This document shows, piece by piece, positions 43,459 through 50,736 of a DNA stretch of 64,000 bases. Within the stretch, counting starts at the first letter, position 1. Each line of letters opens with the position of its first letter. The notes beneath the pieces are model-generated. The model did no database searches. It had not been told where the DNA came from and was given only the letters and a program-made list of their open reading frames with translations. The DNA is taken from NCBI GenBank assembly GCA_965249635.1, contig OZ252248.1, positions 62,001 to 126,000 on the forward strand, in the 5' to 3' direction. Source of the DNA: Rubrivivax sp965249635. GTDB taxonomy: Bacteria > Pseudomonadota > Gammaproteobacteria > Burkholderiales > Burkholderiaceae_C. The position numbers were made by a program, and so were the translations under genes.

Positions 43459-44331
43459 TTAACCCAGCGCCTGGCTGACGATGGCGTAGAGGCGGGCGCC
43501 GGCGTCGCGCACCAGTGGCGCGCCGCGCACCATGGTCGTCGGCGCGTCCACGCGCAGCAGGCCCAGGCTTTCCAGCCACTCGCCCAAGCCGCTGTCGAAG
43601 TCGATGTCAATGCGCGTGAAGCGACCAGCGTTCAGGCCGACGAGATGCGCGATCAGCGCCTGCGCGCCTTCAGCCTCGGGCGCCACCACCGGGCCGATGG
43701 CGTGGCCGCGGCCGAAACGGCGCAACATCGCGAAGCCGCACGCGCGGCCGGCCTCGTCCAGCACCACCGAGGCGTCGGCGTCACGGAACAGCTCGTCGAT
43801 CAGCGCCGGCCGCAGCATGCCGCGCGCCGCAGTGTCCAGCGCCCGCAGCGCCGGCAGGTCGGCCTCGGTGGCCGGGCGCAGGCGCCGCTTGGGGCCTAGC
43901 GCGATCAGCGGTGCCGGTTGGGCCACGCCCTGGTGTTGGCGGATCTCGCCCGTGCGAACGAACCCCAGGCGCTCGTAGAGGCCGCGGCCCTCGCTGGTGG
44001 CGTGCAGCAACACGCTGCAGCCCTCCAGGCCGTCCAACAGCGCCGTCATCAGGCGGTGGCCGATGCGCCGGCCCTGGCAGGCCGGGGAGACAACGATGAG
44101 GCCGATCGCGGCATGCTGGGGCCCATAGCGCAAGCGCAGCCCGGTGCCGACGATCTGGCCGTCACGCACGGCGACAAGACCTTCGGCATGGCGGAAGGCC
44201 TGCTCCCAATCGGCCGGGCGGTGCGGCCAGCGTAAGTCATCGGTCAGCGCGTGGGCGGCGGACAGGTCGGCCGCGGTCATCGCGCGCAGGGCTACTCCAT
44301 CGGAAGCCAAGGCGGCAGTTCTTGCAGCCAT
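43459..44331 (-). CDS. Double-domain GNAT N-acetyltransferase
   Basis: A 290-residue protein with two GNAT repeats. The N-terminal one has LIVVSPACQGRRIGHRLMTA, a standard acetyl-CoA loop, and the second covers from about residue 140 (LRPATEADLPALRALDTAAR) with GFAMLRRFGRGHAIGPVVAP, as in the YitI/AtsJ-like acetyltransferases with an Acetyltransf_18 C-terminal part. The ATG at 44331 has AGGAG 8 bases ahead; an extension to 44373 does not. It is preceded by a short frame in element copy B that ends 4 bases before this start. Confidence 0.82.
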   Translation of the reverse strand: MAARTAALASDGVALRAMTAADLSAAHALTDDLRWPHRPADWEQAFRHAEGLVAVRDGQIVGTGLRLRYGPQHAAIGLIVVSPACQGRRIGHRLMTALLDGLEGCSVLLHATSEGRGLYERLGFVRTGEIRQHQGVAQPAPLIALGPKRRLRPATEADLPALRALDTAARGMLRPALIDELFRDADASVVLDEAGRACGFAMLRRFGRGHAIGPVVAPEAEGAQALIAHLVGLNAGRFTRIDIDFDSGLGEWLESLGLLRVDAPTTMVRGAPLVRDAGARLYAIVSQALG

Positions 44332-44335
44332 CGCG

Positions 44336-44464
44336 TCATTCTCCTGTGCTGTTGGGGCGTATGTTGTGCGCAATCGGGTCGCAGTGCCAGTCGAAATCCG
44401 GGTTTGTCATCAGTTCGGCAGCTTGCGCTTGCGCGGGCGTCTGCAGCGCAAGGATGCGCTGCAT
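44336..44464 (-). CDS. Candidate 42-residue leader peptide upstream of the GNAT gene
   Basis: The frame starts MQRILALQTPAQAQAAEL and ends NIRPNSTGE, stopping 4 bases before the GNAT start, with that gene's AGGAG site inside its last codons. The same frame, with conservative changes, is found in element copy A at 25711-25823. Conservation of a reading frame in two otherwise diverged copies suggests translation, but only two copies are visible. No family is recognised. Confidence 0.35.
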   Translation of the reverse strand: MQRILALQTPAQAQAAELMTNPDFDWHCDPIAHNIRPNSTGE

Positions 44465-44513
44465 CGGCCTGATGGAACGAACACATATGCCATGCGCTCC
44501 CGCCTACGATTCT
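44401..44513. repeat. Conserved element copy B
   Basis: It aligns with 25711-25823 over its full length with two small gaps; the shared blocks CAGCTTGCGCTTG, GATGCGCTGCAT and CCCGC...TACGATT stay in order. It lies between the divergent GNAT and dadA genes, as copy A lies between divergent catabolic operons. Either a regulatory region or an upstream coding frame could be conserved here. Confidence 0.55.
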
Positions 44514-44574
44514 TTCAATCGATAGGCGGCAGGCACTCCTTAAGCGTCTCGGTCCGAGCTACCGTTCAAAATGA

Positions 44575-44742
44575 TATGACGGCTTCGCTACGTCACTTGA
44601 TCTTTGCGCCCTGTTCGATGTGGTCGACGAGGTGCACGACGTCAACCGGTTGGCTACTGAAGCGCAGACGAATGCCTGCGAGATCCTGACCAGCCTGGGC
44701 ATGCGCTACCGACGGCACTACGCAAACGGTGTTGCACCATGA
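44575..44742 (+). pseudogene. Start-less open frame overlapping the dadA start
   Basis: Fifty-five codons stay open after an in-frame TGA at 44572 and end in a TGA that overlaps dadA's ATG (ATGA). The translation (LFDVVDEVHDVNRLATEAQT, then YRRHYANGVAP) looks protein-like, and the overlap resembles translational coupling, but no usable start codon lies near its beginning. It may be the 3' remnant of a lost upstream gene. Unrecognised. Confidence 0.3.
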
Positions 44743-46037
44743 AGATCGTCATCCTCGGAGCCGGCGTGATCGGCACCACCACCGCCTACTACTTGGCCCT
44801 GCGTGGGCATGAGGTGACGGTGCTGGAGCGCCAGCCTGGGCCAGGGCTTGAAACCAGCTTCGCCAACGCCGGTGAGGTATCGCCGGGCTATGCGTCGCCC
44901 TGGGCCGGCCCTGGTGTACCGCTCAAGGCTATCAAGTGGCTGCTCATGCACCACAGCCCGCTGGTCATCAAACCGATGATGGACCCGACCATGTGGCGCT
45001 GGTGTGCGGCGATGCTGCGAAATTGCACTGAACAGCGATACCGCATCAACAAGTCGCGCATGGTGCGCCTGGCTGAATACAGCCGCGATTGCCTCAAGGA
45101 GTTGCGGGCCAGTACCGGACTGACCTACGACGAGCGAGCGCTCGGCACACTGCAACTCTTCCGCACCCAGAAGCAGCTCGACGCGACGGCCAAGGATATT
45201 GAAGTCTTGAAGCAGTACAGCGTACCGTTCGAGCTGCTGGACCGCGCCGGCTACCTCCGGTGCGAACCGGCCTTGGCGGAGGTTAGCGACAAGTTCGTCG
45301 GCGGCTTGCGACTGCCGGGAGACGAGACGGGTGACTGTTTCAAGTTCACTACGCAGCTTGCAAAGCTGGCTGCGCAGCGCGGGGTCAACTTCCGCTTTGG
45401 CGTGCGGGTGCAGCGGCTGGTCGACGGACCGCACGGTGTGCAGGCGGTGGAAACCTCGGTCGGGCACCTGCAGACTGACCGCGTGCTGGTGGCGCTGGGC
45501 AGCTACTCCGCCCAATTGCTGGCGCCGCTGGGGCTGCGCCTGCCGGTGTATCCGGTCAAGGGTTATTCGATTACCGTGCCAGTTGCTGATGCAGCGGCCG
45601 CACCGGAGTCGACCATCATGGACGAGACTCACAAGGTGGCCGTGACCCGGCTGGGCGACCGCATACGCGTCGGCGGAACTGCACAACTGTCGGGTTTCGA
45701 TATGCAGCTTGACGCTGCCCGACGGCGCACGCTGGAGTACGTTGTGAGCGACCTGTTCCCGCGCGGCGGTGATGTGTCGCGCGCCGAATTCTGGGCAGGT
45801 CTGCGGCCAATGACGCCTGACGGCACACCGGTGATCGGCCCGACGCCGGTACCGAAGCTGTGGCTGGCGACGGGACACGGGACGCTCGGTTGGACGATGG
45901 CCGCAGGTACCGGCCGCCTGCTGGCGGATTGGTTGTCCGGCGTACCGCCACAGATCGACACGGAAGGTTTGACGATCGACCGTTTTGCGCCGACCGGGCC
46001 TGGGGTTCGCCGCGCTGGCTCCGTAGAGTCAGGCTGA
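44739..46037 (+). CDS. dadA: D-amino acid dehydrogenase, small subunit type
   Basis: A 432-residue FAD enzyme that oxidises D-amino acids to 2-oxo acids and ammonia, passing electrons to the membrane quinone pool. The FAD motif is KIVILGAGVIGTTTAYYLAL, then GHEVTVLERQPGPGLETSFA and NAGEVSPGYASPWAGPGVPL, the DadA signature. GTAQLSGFDM-type and FWAGLRPMTPDGTPVIGPTP follow; the end is LWLATGHGTLGWTMAAGTGR. Length and motifs fit DadA exactly. It diverges from GNAT and follows an element copy B. No racemase gene is adjacent. Confidence 0.93.
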   Translation: MKIVILGAGVIGTTTAYYLALRGHEVTVLERQPGPGLETSFANAGEVSPGYASPWAGPGVPLKAIKWLLMHHSPLVIKPMMDPTMWRWCAAMLRNCTEQRYRINKSRMVRLAEYSRDCLKELRASTGLTYDERALGTLQLFRTQKQLDATAKDIEVLKQYSVPFELLDRAGYLRCEPALAEVSDKFVGGLRLPGDETGDCFKFTTQLAKLAAQRGVNFRFGVRVQRLVDGPHGVQAVETSVGHLQTDRVLVALGSYSAQLLAPLGLRLPVYPVKGYSITVPVADAAAAPESTIMDETHKVAVTRLGDRIRVGGTAQLSGFDMQLDAARRRTLEYVVSDLFPRGGDVSRAEFWAGLRPMTPDGTPVIGPTPVPKLWLATGHGTLGWTMAAGTGRLLADWLSGVPPQIDTEGLTIDRFAPTGPGVRRAGSVESG

Positions 46038-46244
46038 TTCGGCTGCCGTCGATGAGCTCCACCGTTCGGAGCGATTTGCAAAGGGGCCCCCGGCAAGATT
46101 TGTGCAGCCTGGTCGCATGGGTTGATTCGGGATCGGATCCAAGCGCACAGCGAGATGGGCGCAGACCGCAGAGAGTCAAACCAAAGGCCATCGAAAGGCC
46201 GTGACCTTGAGCATCAGAACGATCAAGGTATTCGATTTGCCGCT

Positions 46245-46273
46245 TTGAACGTGTAACGCAAACGCCGTACAGT
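46245..46273 (+). promoter_or_regulatory. Predicted sigma-70 promoter of the antitoxin gene
   Basis: TTGAAC at 46245-46250 and TACAGT at 46268-46273 are 17 bases apart. A start point 7 bases downstream would coincide with the ATG at 46280, so the message is probably leaderless. Confidence 0.55.
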
Positions 46274-46279
46274 TTGCCA

Positions 46280-46567
46280 ATGCCCAAAACGGCCGTGCTG
46301 CCCCAGGTTCGTGTCGCTCCTGAGCTGCGCGAGAGCGTCGAAGCCGTACTCACCAACGGCGAGACCCTGTCTGACTTTGTAGTGTCGGCTGTGCGTCGAG
46401 CGCTGGTCTACAGAACCCTTCAGACCGAATTCGCGGCTCGAGGCCAAGTTGCTAGCGAACAGTTCGCCAGAACCGGCCAGAGTTTTTCGACCGAGGCCTT
46501 ACTTGGCGAACTCCGCCAGAAGACCCAGCGCCGACGTGCCGAGCTGAAAGGCAAACCGGGGTTGTGA
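46280..46567 (+). CDS. ParD/YlcI-type ribbon-helix-helix antitoxin
   Basis: A 95-residue protein. The N-terminal VLPQVRVAPELRESVEAVLT, NGETLSDFVVSAVRRALVYR is a ribbon-helix-helix pattern, and the C-terminal half (TEALLGELRQKTQRRRAELK) is charged and helical, as in toxin-binding tails. I chose ATG 46280 over a TTG at 46274. Its stop overlaps the GTG start of a truncated toxin gene by 4 bases (GTGA). With the toxin broken, it may be a relic or serve as a free anti-toxin against other copies. Confidence 0.75.
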   Translation: MPKTAVLPQVRVAPELRESVEAVLTNGETLSDFVVSAVRRALVYRTLQTEFAARGQVASEQFARTGQSFSTEALLGELRQKTQRRRAELKGKPGL

Positions 46568-46629
46568 ACCATCACGTCGTCAAATGGAGCCCGCAAGCCC
46601 GTGACGATCTGATTCGCCCTCACGCCTGA
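46564..46629 (+). pseudogene. Truncated RelE/ParE-type toxin gene
   Basis: From GTG at 46564 the frame reads NHHVVKWSPQARDDLIR, the N-terminal strand and helix of ParE-type toxins, then stops after PHA. Intact relatives have about 95 residues. Sequence after 46630 does not resume the family in any frame I checked, so the gene is cut off near codon 18 rather than only frameshifted. No toxic activity is expected. Confidence 0.7.
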
Positions 46630-47143
46630 ATTTGGCCAGCATCGACCTGCGCTTCGCTCAGTATTGCGAGAGCGGGTTGTCGGCCCTTCGCGGCCGCATC
46701 CGTTGGAATAACAACTCGAACAGGCAATGAGCCTTTTGGATGCGCCCCGGAATCCGCCGCGATTCAATGCTTGTCAGGAGGTCATTTGGTGACGGAGAGT
46801 CGTGAGGACTGGAGCCGCCGACCCAATCATGCGCTTGGACTGAACTGGCCACCGATGAATACTGTGCGGGGGCCGGTAGGGCCTTGAGCTCGGTCGACTG
46901 GTTTGCCGCATTCAGCCTTCAGTCGATCCGCGCCGGCGTGTGGCGCGGGACGGCCACAAGCAGTCGAACGGCCTGTAGCCTCAAAGCGGCCATCCGAAAC
47001 GGCATTGCCATGCATCAGCACCGAGCAGTGCGATCAGTCTGACACGCTCCGAGCGCTCTGGCTGGCGCCGCTGACCGAAAGAACGGGCCACGTGGAGGTC
47101 GCTGACGAAGAACTACTTCAAGGCCAGGGCATGTTGAGGGGGT
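46630..47143. other. Intergenic region with no recognised gene
   Basis: About 510 bases between the broken toxin gene and the ArsR promoter. Short frames on both strands show no family pattern. Probably scar sequence left from loss of the toxin's remainder and further genes. Confidence 0.5.
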
Positions 47144-47173
47144 TTGACAATTGCGTAACGATGTTGTTACGCT
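47144..47173 (+). promoter_or_regulatory. Promoter and palindromic operator of the ArsR gene
   Basis: TTGACA at 47144-47149 is a perfect -35. A perfect inverted repeat GCGTAAC (47153-47159) / GTTACGC (47166-47172), with a 6-base centre, covers the spacer and a weak -10 (TACGCT at 47168-47173). A repressor bound here would block its own promoter. ArsR-type proteins use such imperfect 12-2-12 or shorter palindromes. The start point would fall at or next to ATG 47181. Confidence 0.65.
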
Positions 47174-47180
47174 ATTCCCC

Positions 47181-47564
47181 ATGGATCGCATCGCTCAGGC
47201 CCTCGTCGACCCCATTCGCAGGGAGATCCTGCGCATGGTTTGCCGCGAGCCTCTGCCCGCCGGTGCGGTCGCTGACGCGTTCTCTGTGAGCCGGCCTGCC
47301 ATCAGCCGTCATCTGCGCGTATTGCGCGAGGCCGGCTTGTTGCGGGGTGAGGCTATAGGACGGGAACGTGTCTATCGGCTCGACGTAGGCCCCCTTGGGG
47401 AACTGCGGGACTTCCTGATCGAACTCGGCGCTCACGGCGACGAGCGCGGCGACTGGACTCGCCGATTCATGGCGCTCGAGACCGAGGTGTATCGCACTCG
47501 CGCAAAGCGCAAGCAGGCCTCACTGGACACCAACACTGATCGAAAACGGAAGGAGTCAGCATGA
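47181..47564 (+). CDS. ArsR family transcriptional regulator
   Basis: A 127-residue winged-helix protein. MDRIAQALVDPIRREILRMV is the typical start; the recognition helix is DAFSVSRPAISRHLRVLREA; the wing ends at LLRGEAIGRERVYRLD. The cysteine metal site of classic ArsR/SmtB proteins is absent, which is usual for those paired with SRPBCC proteins. It overlaps the next gene by 4 bases. Autoregulation is likely, given the operator just upstream. Confidence 0.9.
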   Translation: MDRIAQALVDPIRREILRMVCREPLPAGAVADAFSVSRPAISRHLRVLREAGLLRGEAIGRERVYRLDVGPLGELRDFLIELGAHGDERGDWTRRFMALETEVYRTRAKRKQASLDTNTDRKRKESA

Positions 47565-48055
47565 TGCAGCCCCCGCCCACGGGCCAACTCAACGGCAATG
47601 ACTTGGTCATCAGGCGCCAGTTTCGCGCACCGATCGAGGATGTATGGACGAGTTTGACGGATCCGCAAAGCACGGCTCGCTGGTTCGGCCCCTGGCGCTG
47701 GGTCGATCGACCTGGGCCGGGCCATCTCATCGCCTACACGATGATCCAGGAAGAAGGACATCCTGAATCGACCGCGCGAGTCGACCGCTGCGATGAGCCG
47801 CGGCATCTCGCGATCACGACCGATGGCTCGTTCTCTTTCTCGTACGAGATCACGTTGGAACAGTCTGGCAACACCACCACCTTGACGTTCGTACACCACC
47901 TTGCCGATCGAAAAATGGCCGGCGACTTCGGCCCCGGCTGGGAGTTCTACTTGGACCTGCTGGTCCACTTCCGCGAAGGTCTGCCGTTCCGAAAATTCGA
48001 CGAGTACTACCCGTCGCAGAAGCAGCACTACCTCGATCTGGCAGGGCAGGCCTAG
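47561..48055 (+). CDS. SRPBCC/AHSA1-domain protein
   Basis: A 164-residue protein of the START/Bet v1-like activator-of-Hsp90-ATPase-homologue group. It begins GNDLVIRRQFRAPIEDVWTS LTDPQ-style and contains STARWFGPWRWVDRPGPGH and the terminal helix GWEFYLDLLVHFREG. Such proteins bind hydrophobic ligands; an ArsR gene directly upstream with overlapping stop/start is a very common pairing. Ligand unknown. Confidence 0.88.
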   Translation: MMQPPPTGQLNGNDLVIRRQFRAPIEDVWTSLTDPQSTARWFGPWRWVDRPGPGHLIAYTMIQEEGHPESTARVDRCDEPRHLAITTDGSFSFSYEITLEQSGNTTTLTFVHHLADRKMAGDFGPGWEFYLDLLVHFREGLPFRKFDEYYPSQKQHYLDLAGQA

Positions 48056-48096
48056 TCTGAGATGACGCCGGAAGCGGTGTCCTGGCAAAGGGGCCG

Positions 48097-48321
48097 CTAA
48101 CGCGGCGACGGCGGCAGCATGAGCGTCAGGTCATCGCTGGGAGCGGACTTCTGAGGCCAGAGCGTCGCCGATGCGCCGCCCTGCGGCCTGTGAGTATTGT
48201 CCAGCCAGTACAAGTCGACTAGAGCCGGCAGTTGGGGCGGCTTCTGGACCGCCCCGTAGACACGCTTCGCGAGCGACCCAAGCGTATGGGCTGTGACAAC
48301 CGTCATACCCCGCGGTGACAC
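48097..48321 (-). CDS. Hypothetical short protein
   Basis: A 74-codon frame on the minus strand between two plus-strand genes. MTVVTAHTLGSLAKRVYGAV, then LVDLYWLDNTHRPQGG looks protein-like, but I do not recognise it and no ribosome site is evident. It may be a gene remnant. This is the only candidate in the 274-base gap. Confidence 0.25.
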   Translation of the reverse strand: MSPRGMTVVTAHTLGSLAKRVYGAVQKPPQLPALVDLYWLDNTHRPQGGASATLWPQKSAPSDDLTLMLPPSPR

Positions 48322-48329
48322 TCTGGTTC

Positions 48330-49040
48330 ATGCCCATACCGAGCCCACAGCGCGTTTTCCTCGATGGGTCCGTGGTCGAGGCCCTGTGCGGCCGCGGGCC
48401 GTGCGCTGCGCTGGTATTGATCAATGGCGCCGGTGGTCCCCTGGCCGGATGGATGCGGGTCTGGGAGTCCCTGGCGGCACTTGGCACGGTCGTCGTCTGG
48501 AACCGACCGGGCATCGGCGCCAGCCAGCCGCCCCGCGTGGCCCAGACCTCGGCCGCCATCGTCGGCCATTCGCTGGGCGGCCTGCACGGCCAGTACTTCG
48601 CACGGAACCATCCGGGTGAGGTCGCCGCCGTCGTCATGCTGGATGCCACCGCGCCGCAGGACATCGTAGCGATGACTGTCAGTGCGTCTCGGGTTCAGCG
48701 CGGTGCGCAAGCCGTGCTCGATCGTCTGTGGCCACCGGAGCCTCATGGTGAGGTGGTTCACGCGAAGGCCAGCGCAGCACAGGTGGAAGGCTCGCCGACC
48801 TTTCCTGCAAATCCCCTGGCGGTGGTCACCGGCATGCGGCCCGCCCTGGCCTGGATGACCCCTCACGCGCAGCTGGATGCCCGCGCACTGCACCCGCAAG
48901 CCCTGTCCTGGCTGTCGCTGCTGGGAACCCAGATCTTCGCCAGCCGCAGCGGACACTTCCCGCAGATCTCCGAACCAGCCTTGGTGGCGAAGGTCGTCAC
49001 AGACATCCTCGAGGCTGCGGCCGTCCGCGCTGCAACCTGA
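48330..49040 (+). CDS. Alpha/beta hydrolase with a shortened core
   Basis: A 236-residue alpha/beta-hydrolase-like protein. LVLINGAGGPLAGWMRVWES holds the oxyanion loop; the nucleophile elbow is VGHSLGGLHGQYFARNHPGE; the late histidine may be in SRSGHFPQISEP. Between the WNRPGIGAS turn and the nucleophile elbow there are about 13 residues, against about 32 in its downstream paralogue, so a helix and part of a strand are missing. The frame remains open. It may be a functional shortened form or an in-frame deletion on its way to decay. ATG at 48330 chosen over GTG 48315. Confidence 0.7.
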   Translation: MPIPSPQRVFLDGSVVEALCGRGPCAALVLINGAGGPLAGWMRVWESLAALGTVVVWNRPGIGASQPPRVAQTSAAIVGHSLGGLHGQYFARNHPGEVAAVVMLDATAPQDIVAMTVSASRVQRGAQAVLDRLWPPEPHGEVVHAKASAAQVEGSPTFPANPLAVVTGMRPALAWMTPHAQLDARALHPQALSWLSLLGTQIFASRSGHFPQISEPALVAKVVTDILEAAAVRAAT

Positions 49041-49059
49041 AATCCACTCATCATTGCCC

Positions 49060-49914
49060 ATGCCAAGTCGTCTGCGTATCGCCCATTGCCGCCACTCTGC
49101 CGCTCGTCTGTTGTGTGTCGTCTTCCTGGCGTTGTTGGGTCTGGTGGCCGGCTGCGCCCAGGTGCCCCGCCATGGGGTCACCTCGGCCAGCAATGGCGCA
49201 ATGGCATATGCGCTGGATGGCCCGTCCAACACGACTGCCGTCGTCCTGCAGAGCGGTCTGGGCGATGGGCGCTCCACTTGGGGCGGCATCTGGCCGCAAC
49301 TGGTCTCGAAGCACCGTGTGTTTGCGATCGACCGTCCTGGCTACGGCGACAGTCCGGCGAGCGACCGGTCGCGCGATCCGTGTCAGGTGGCGACGGAACT
49401 GCGCGAGGCACTGCGCGAGGCCCAGGTGCCAGCGCCGTTCCTGCTGGTCGGGCATTCGCTTGGCGGGCTCTATCAGTACGCCTTCGCCCGGCTGTACCCC
49501 CAGGACACCGCTGGATTGCTGCTGCTGGACCCCACGAACCCGGCGCACTGGGCCACCCTGCAAAAGGAGACGCCGGCAACGGCCGCGGCCCTGCTCGGCC
49601 TGCGGGCCACGGTGTTCACGCCTGCCATGAGGGCCGAATTCGACGATCAGACCGTTTGCCTGGACAGGCTTGAGACCCTGCCGAAGCCGACCGCGCCGTC
49701 GCGCCTGCTGGTGTCCACGCGGCAAGGAGCGCTGGAAGGCGAGGCGTTTCGCAGCGCGCTCCAAAGCCTTCGGCGGGACTGGCAGCAACGCCTTGGTTGG
49801 CCCGCCATCGAAGCGGTGCCGAACGCGGGGCACTATGTGCACCGCGACGCGCCCAAGCTGGTTGTGCAGGCCATCGATGACTTGGCTTCGCGCGGGCGGT
49901 CAGCGCCTCGATGA
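49060..49914 (+). CDS. Alpha/beta hydrolase, predicted lipoprotein
   Basis: A 284-residue exported hydrolase. The N-terminus ends in the lipobox LVAGC (LALLGLVAGCAQVPRHG), so it is probably anchored by a lipid. The core is VVLQSGLGDGRSTWGGIWPQ, the FAIDRPGYGDSPASDRSRDP turn, and the nucleophile elbow LLVGHSLGGLYQYAFARLYP. The acid is near LLLDPTNPAHW and the histidine in EAVPNAGHYVHRDAP. The start at 49060 was chosen over a longer frame. It lies 19 bases after its shortened paralogue. Confidence 0.85.
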   Translation: MPSRLRIAHCRHSAARLLCVVFLALLGLVAGCAQVPRHGVTSASNGAMAYALDGPSNTTAVVLQSGLGDGRSTWGGIWPQLVSKHRVFAIDRPGYGDSPASDRSRDPCQVATELREALREAQVPAPFLLVGHSLGGLYQYAFARLYPQDTAGLLLLDPTNPAHWATLQKETPATAAALLGLRATVFTPAMRAEFDDQTVCLDRLETLPKPTAPSRLLVSTRQGALEGEAFRSALQSLRRDWQQRLGWPAIEAVPNAGHYVHRDAPKLVVQAIDDLASRGRSAPR

Positions 49915-49957
49915 TCGGATCAGCGGACGAATTCGCGATGCGTACGGTGACCTGACG

Positions 49958-50419
49958 ATGCAGCTCTTTGAACTGTCTGCAGGATTGCTACTCGCCATTG
50001 CCGGTGTCGTCTTGACCGTTCGGGCAAATCGCTTGATTTCGTTGCACCAACGCGTCTTGACGTGGCCGTCGGTTCCAGGGGTCGTCGTTCGAAGCGACCT
50101 GCGTGAGAAGACCGATGGCGACGGCACCTCCTACCGAGCCGAGCTGACCTGCACGTACGCGACAGATGGCCGCCGGTACACCACGGCGCGTCACACGGAG
50201 GGCATGAGCTTCAGCCAACCCGAGCAGTCGGCTCGGACGCTGGTCGCTGCCTTTCCCACGGGCAGGACCGTCGAGATCCGCGTCAACCCTGAGGATGTCG
50301 CCGACGGAGTCCTCGTCACGGGCAAGCCGGAGCACATGGTGGTCATCCGCCGTATCGGCCTCGCAGCGCTTGTCGCTGGCATCTGCCTGGCTGTGTACAC
50401 ACTGATCCGTGGGCCGTGA
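49958..50419 (+). CDS. DUF3592-type membrane protein
   Basis: A 153-residue protein with a hydrophobic N-terminal segment (ELSAGLLLAIAGVVLTVRAN) and another near the C-terminus (GLAALVAGICLAVYTLI), with a beta-rich part between them containing WPSVPGVVVRSDL and GRTVEIRVNPEDVADGVLV. This layout matches DUF3592 proteins, thought to have an OB-like extracellular region. Function unknown. It is 43 bases after the lipoprotein gene. Confidence 0.75.
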   Translation: MQLFELSAGLLLAIAGVVLTVRANRLISLHQRVLTWPSVPGVVVRSDLREKTDGDGTSYRAELTCTYATDGRRYTTARHTEGMSFSQPEQSARTLVAAFPTGRTVEIRVNPEDVADGVLVTGKPEHMVVIRRIGLAALVAGICLAVYTLIRGP

Positions 50420-50452
50420 GGCTGACGCCATTGCTCGCCTTCCTGACCCTGC

Positions 50453-50566
50453 ATGTCCTTCTCCGCGGGTGCCGACCGGCTCGGAACCTACATCGATGAG
50501 CCTTTAGACGCCTCGCTCAGCGGGGACCACCTCGCATATGCTGAAGTACTTCGGCATCGAACACGA
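50453..50566 (+). pseudogene. Gene remnant cut by the IS3-family element
   Basis: From ATG 50453 the frame reads MSFSAGADRLGTYIDEPLDA and continues through SGDHLAYAEVLRHRTR into the left terminal inverted repeat of the IS, whose TGA supplies the stop. It may be the start of a gene whose remainder is gone, or a chance frame. I do not recognise it. Confidence 0.25.
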
Positions 50567-50706
50567 TGAACCGCACTGAGTTTCGAGGAGGCCAGTTGGT
50601 TTAAGTGAATCTTGTGTCGTCAGCTAATGTGAAAAGCTTGGCCTTTGGTTGATCGGTTTTTCTCCTTCTGTCATTGAGCTCCCCGCAGGGGCCGCCGGAG
50701 GCCCCC

Positions 50707-50736
50707 TGGTAGAACCATGTATTTATGGTTCTACCA
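50707..50736. terminator. Hairpin at the orfB stop codon
   Basis: TGGTAGAACCA (50707-50717) and TGGTTCTACCA (50726-50736) form a perfect 11-bp stem with an 8-base loop that includes the orfB TAA. It has no T-run on either side, so it may protect the message or slow outside transcription rather than be a classic terminator. Confidence 0.5.
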
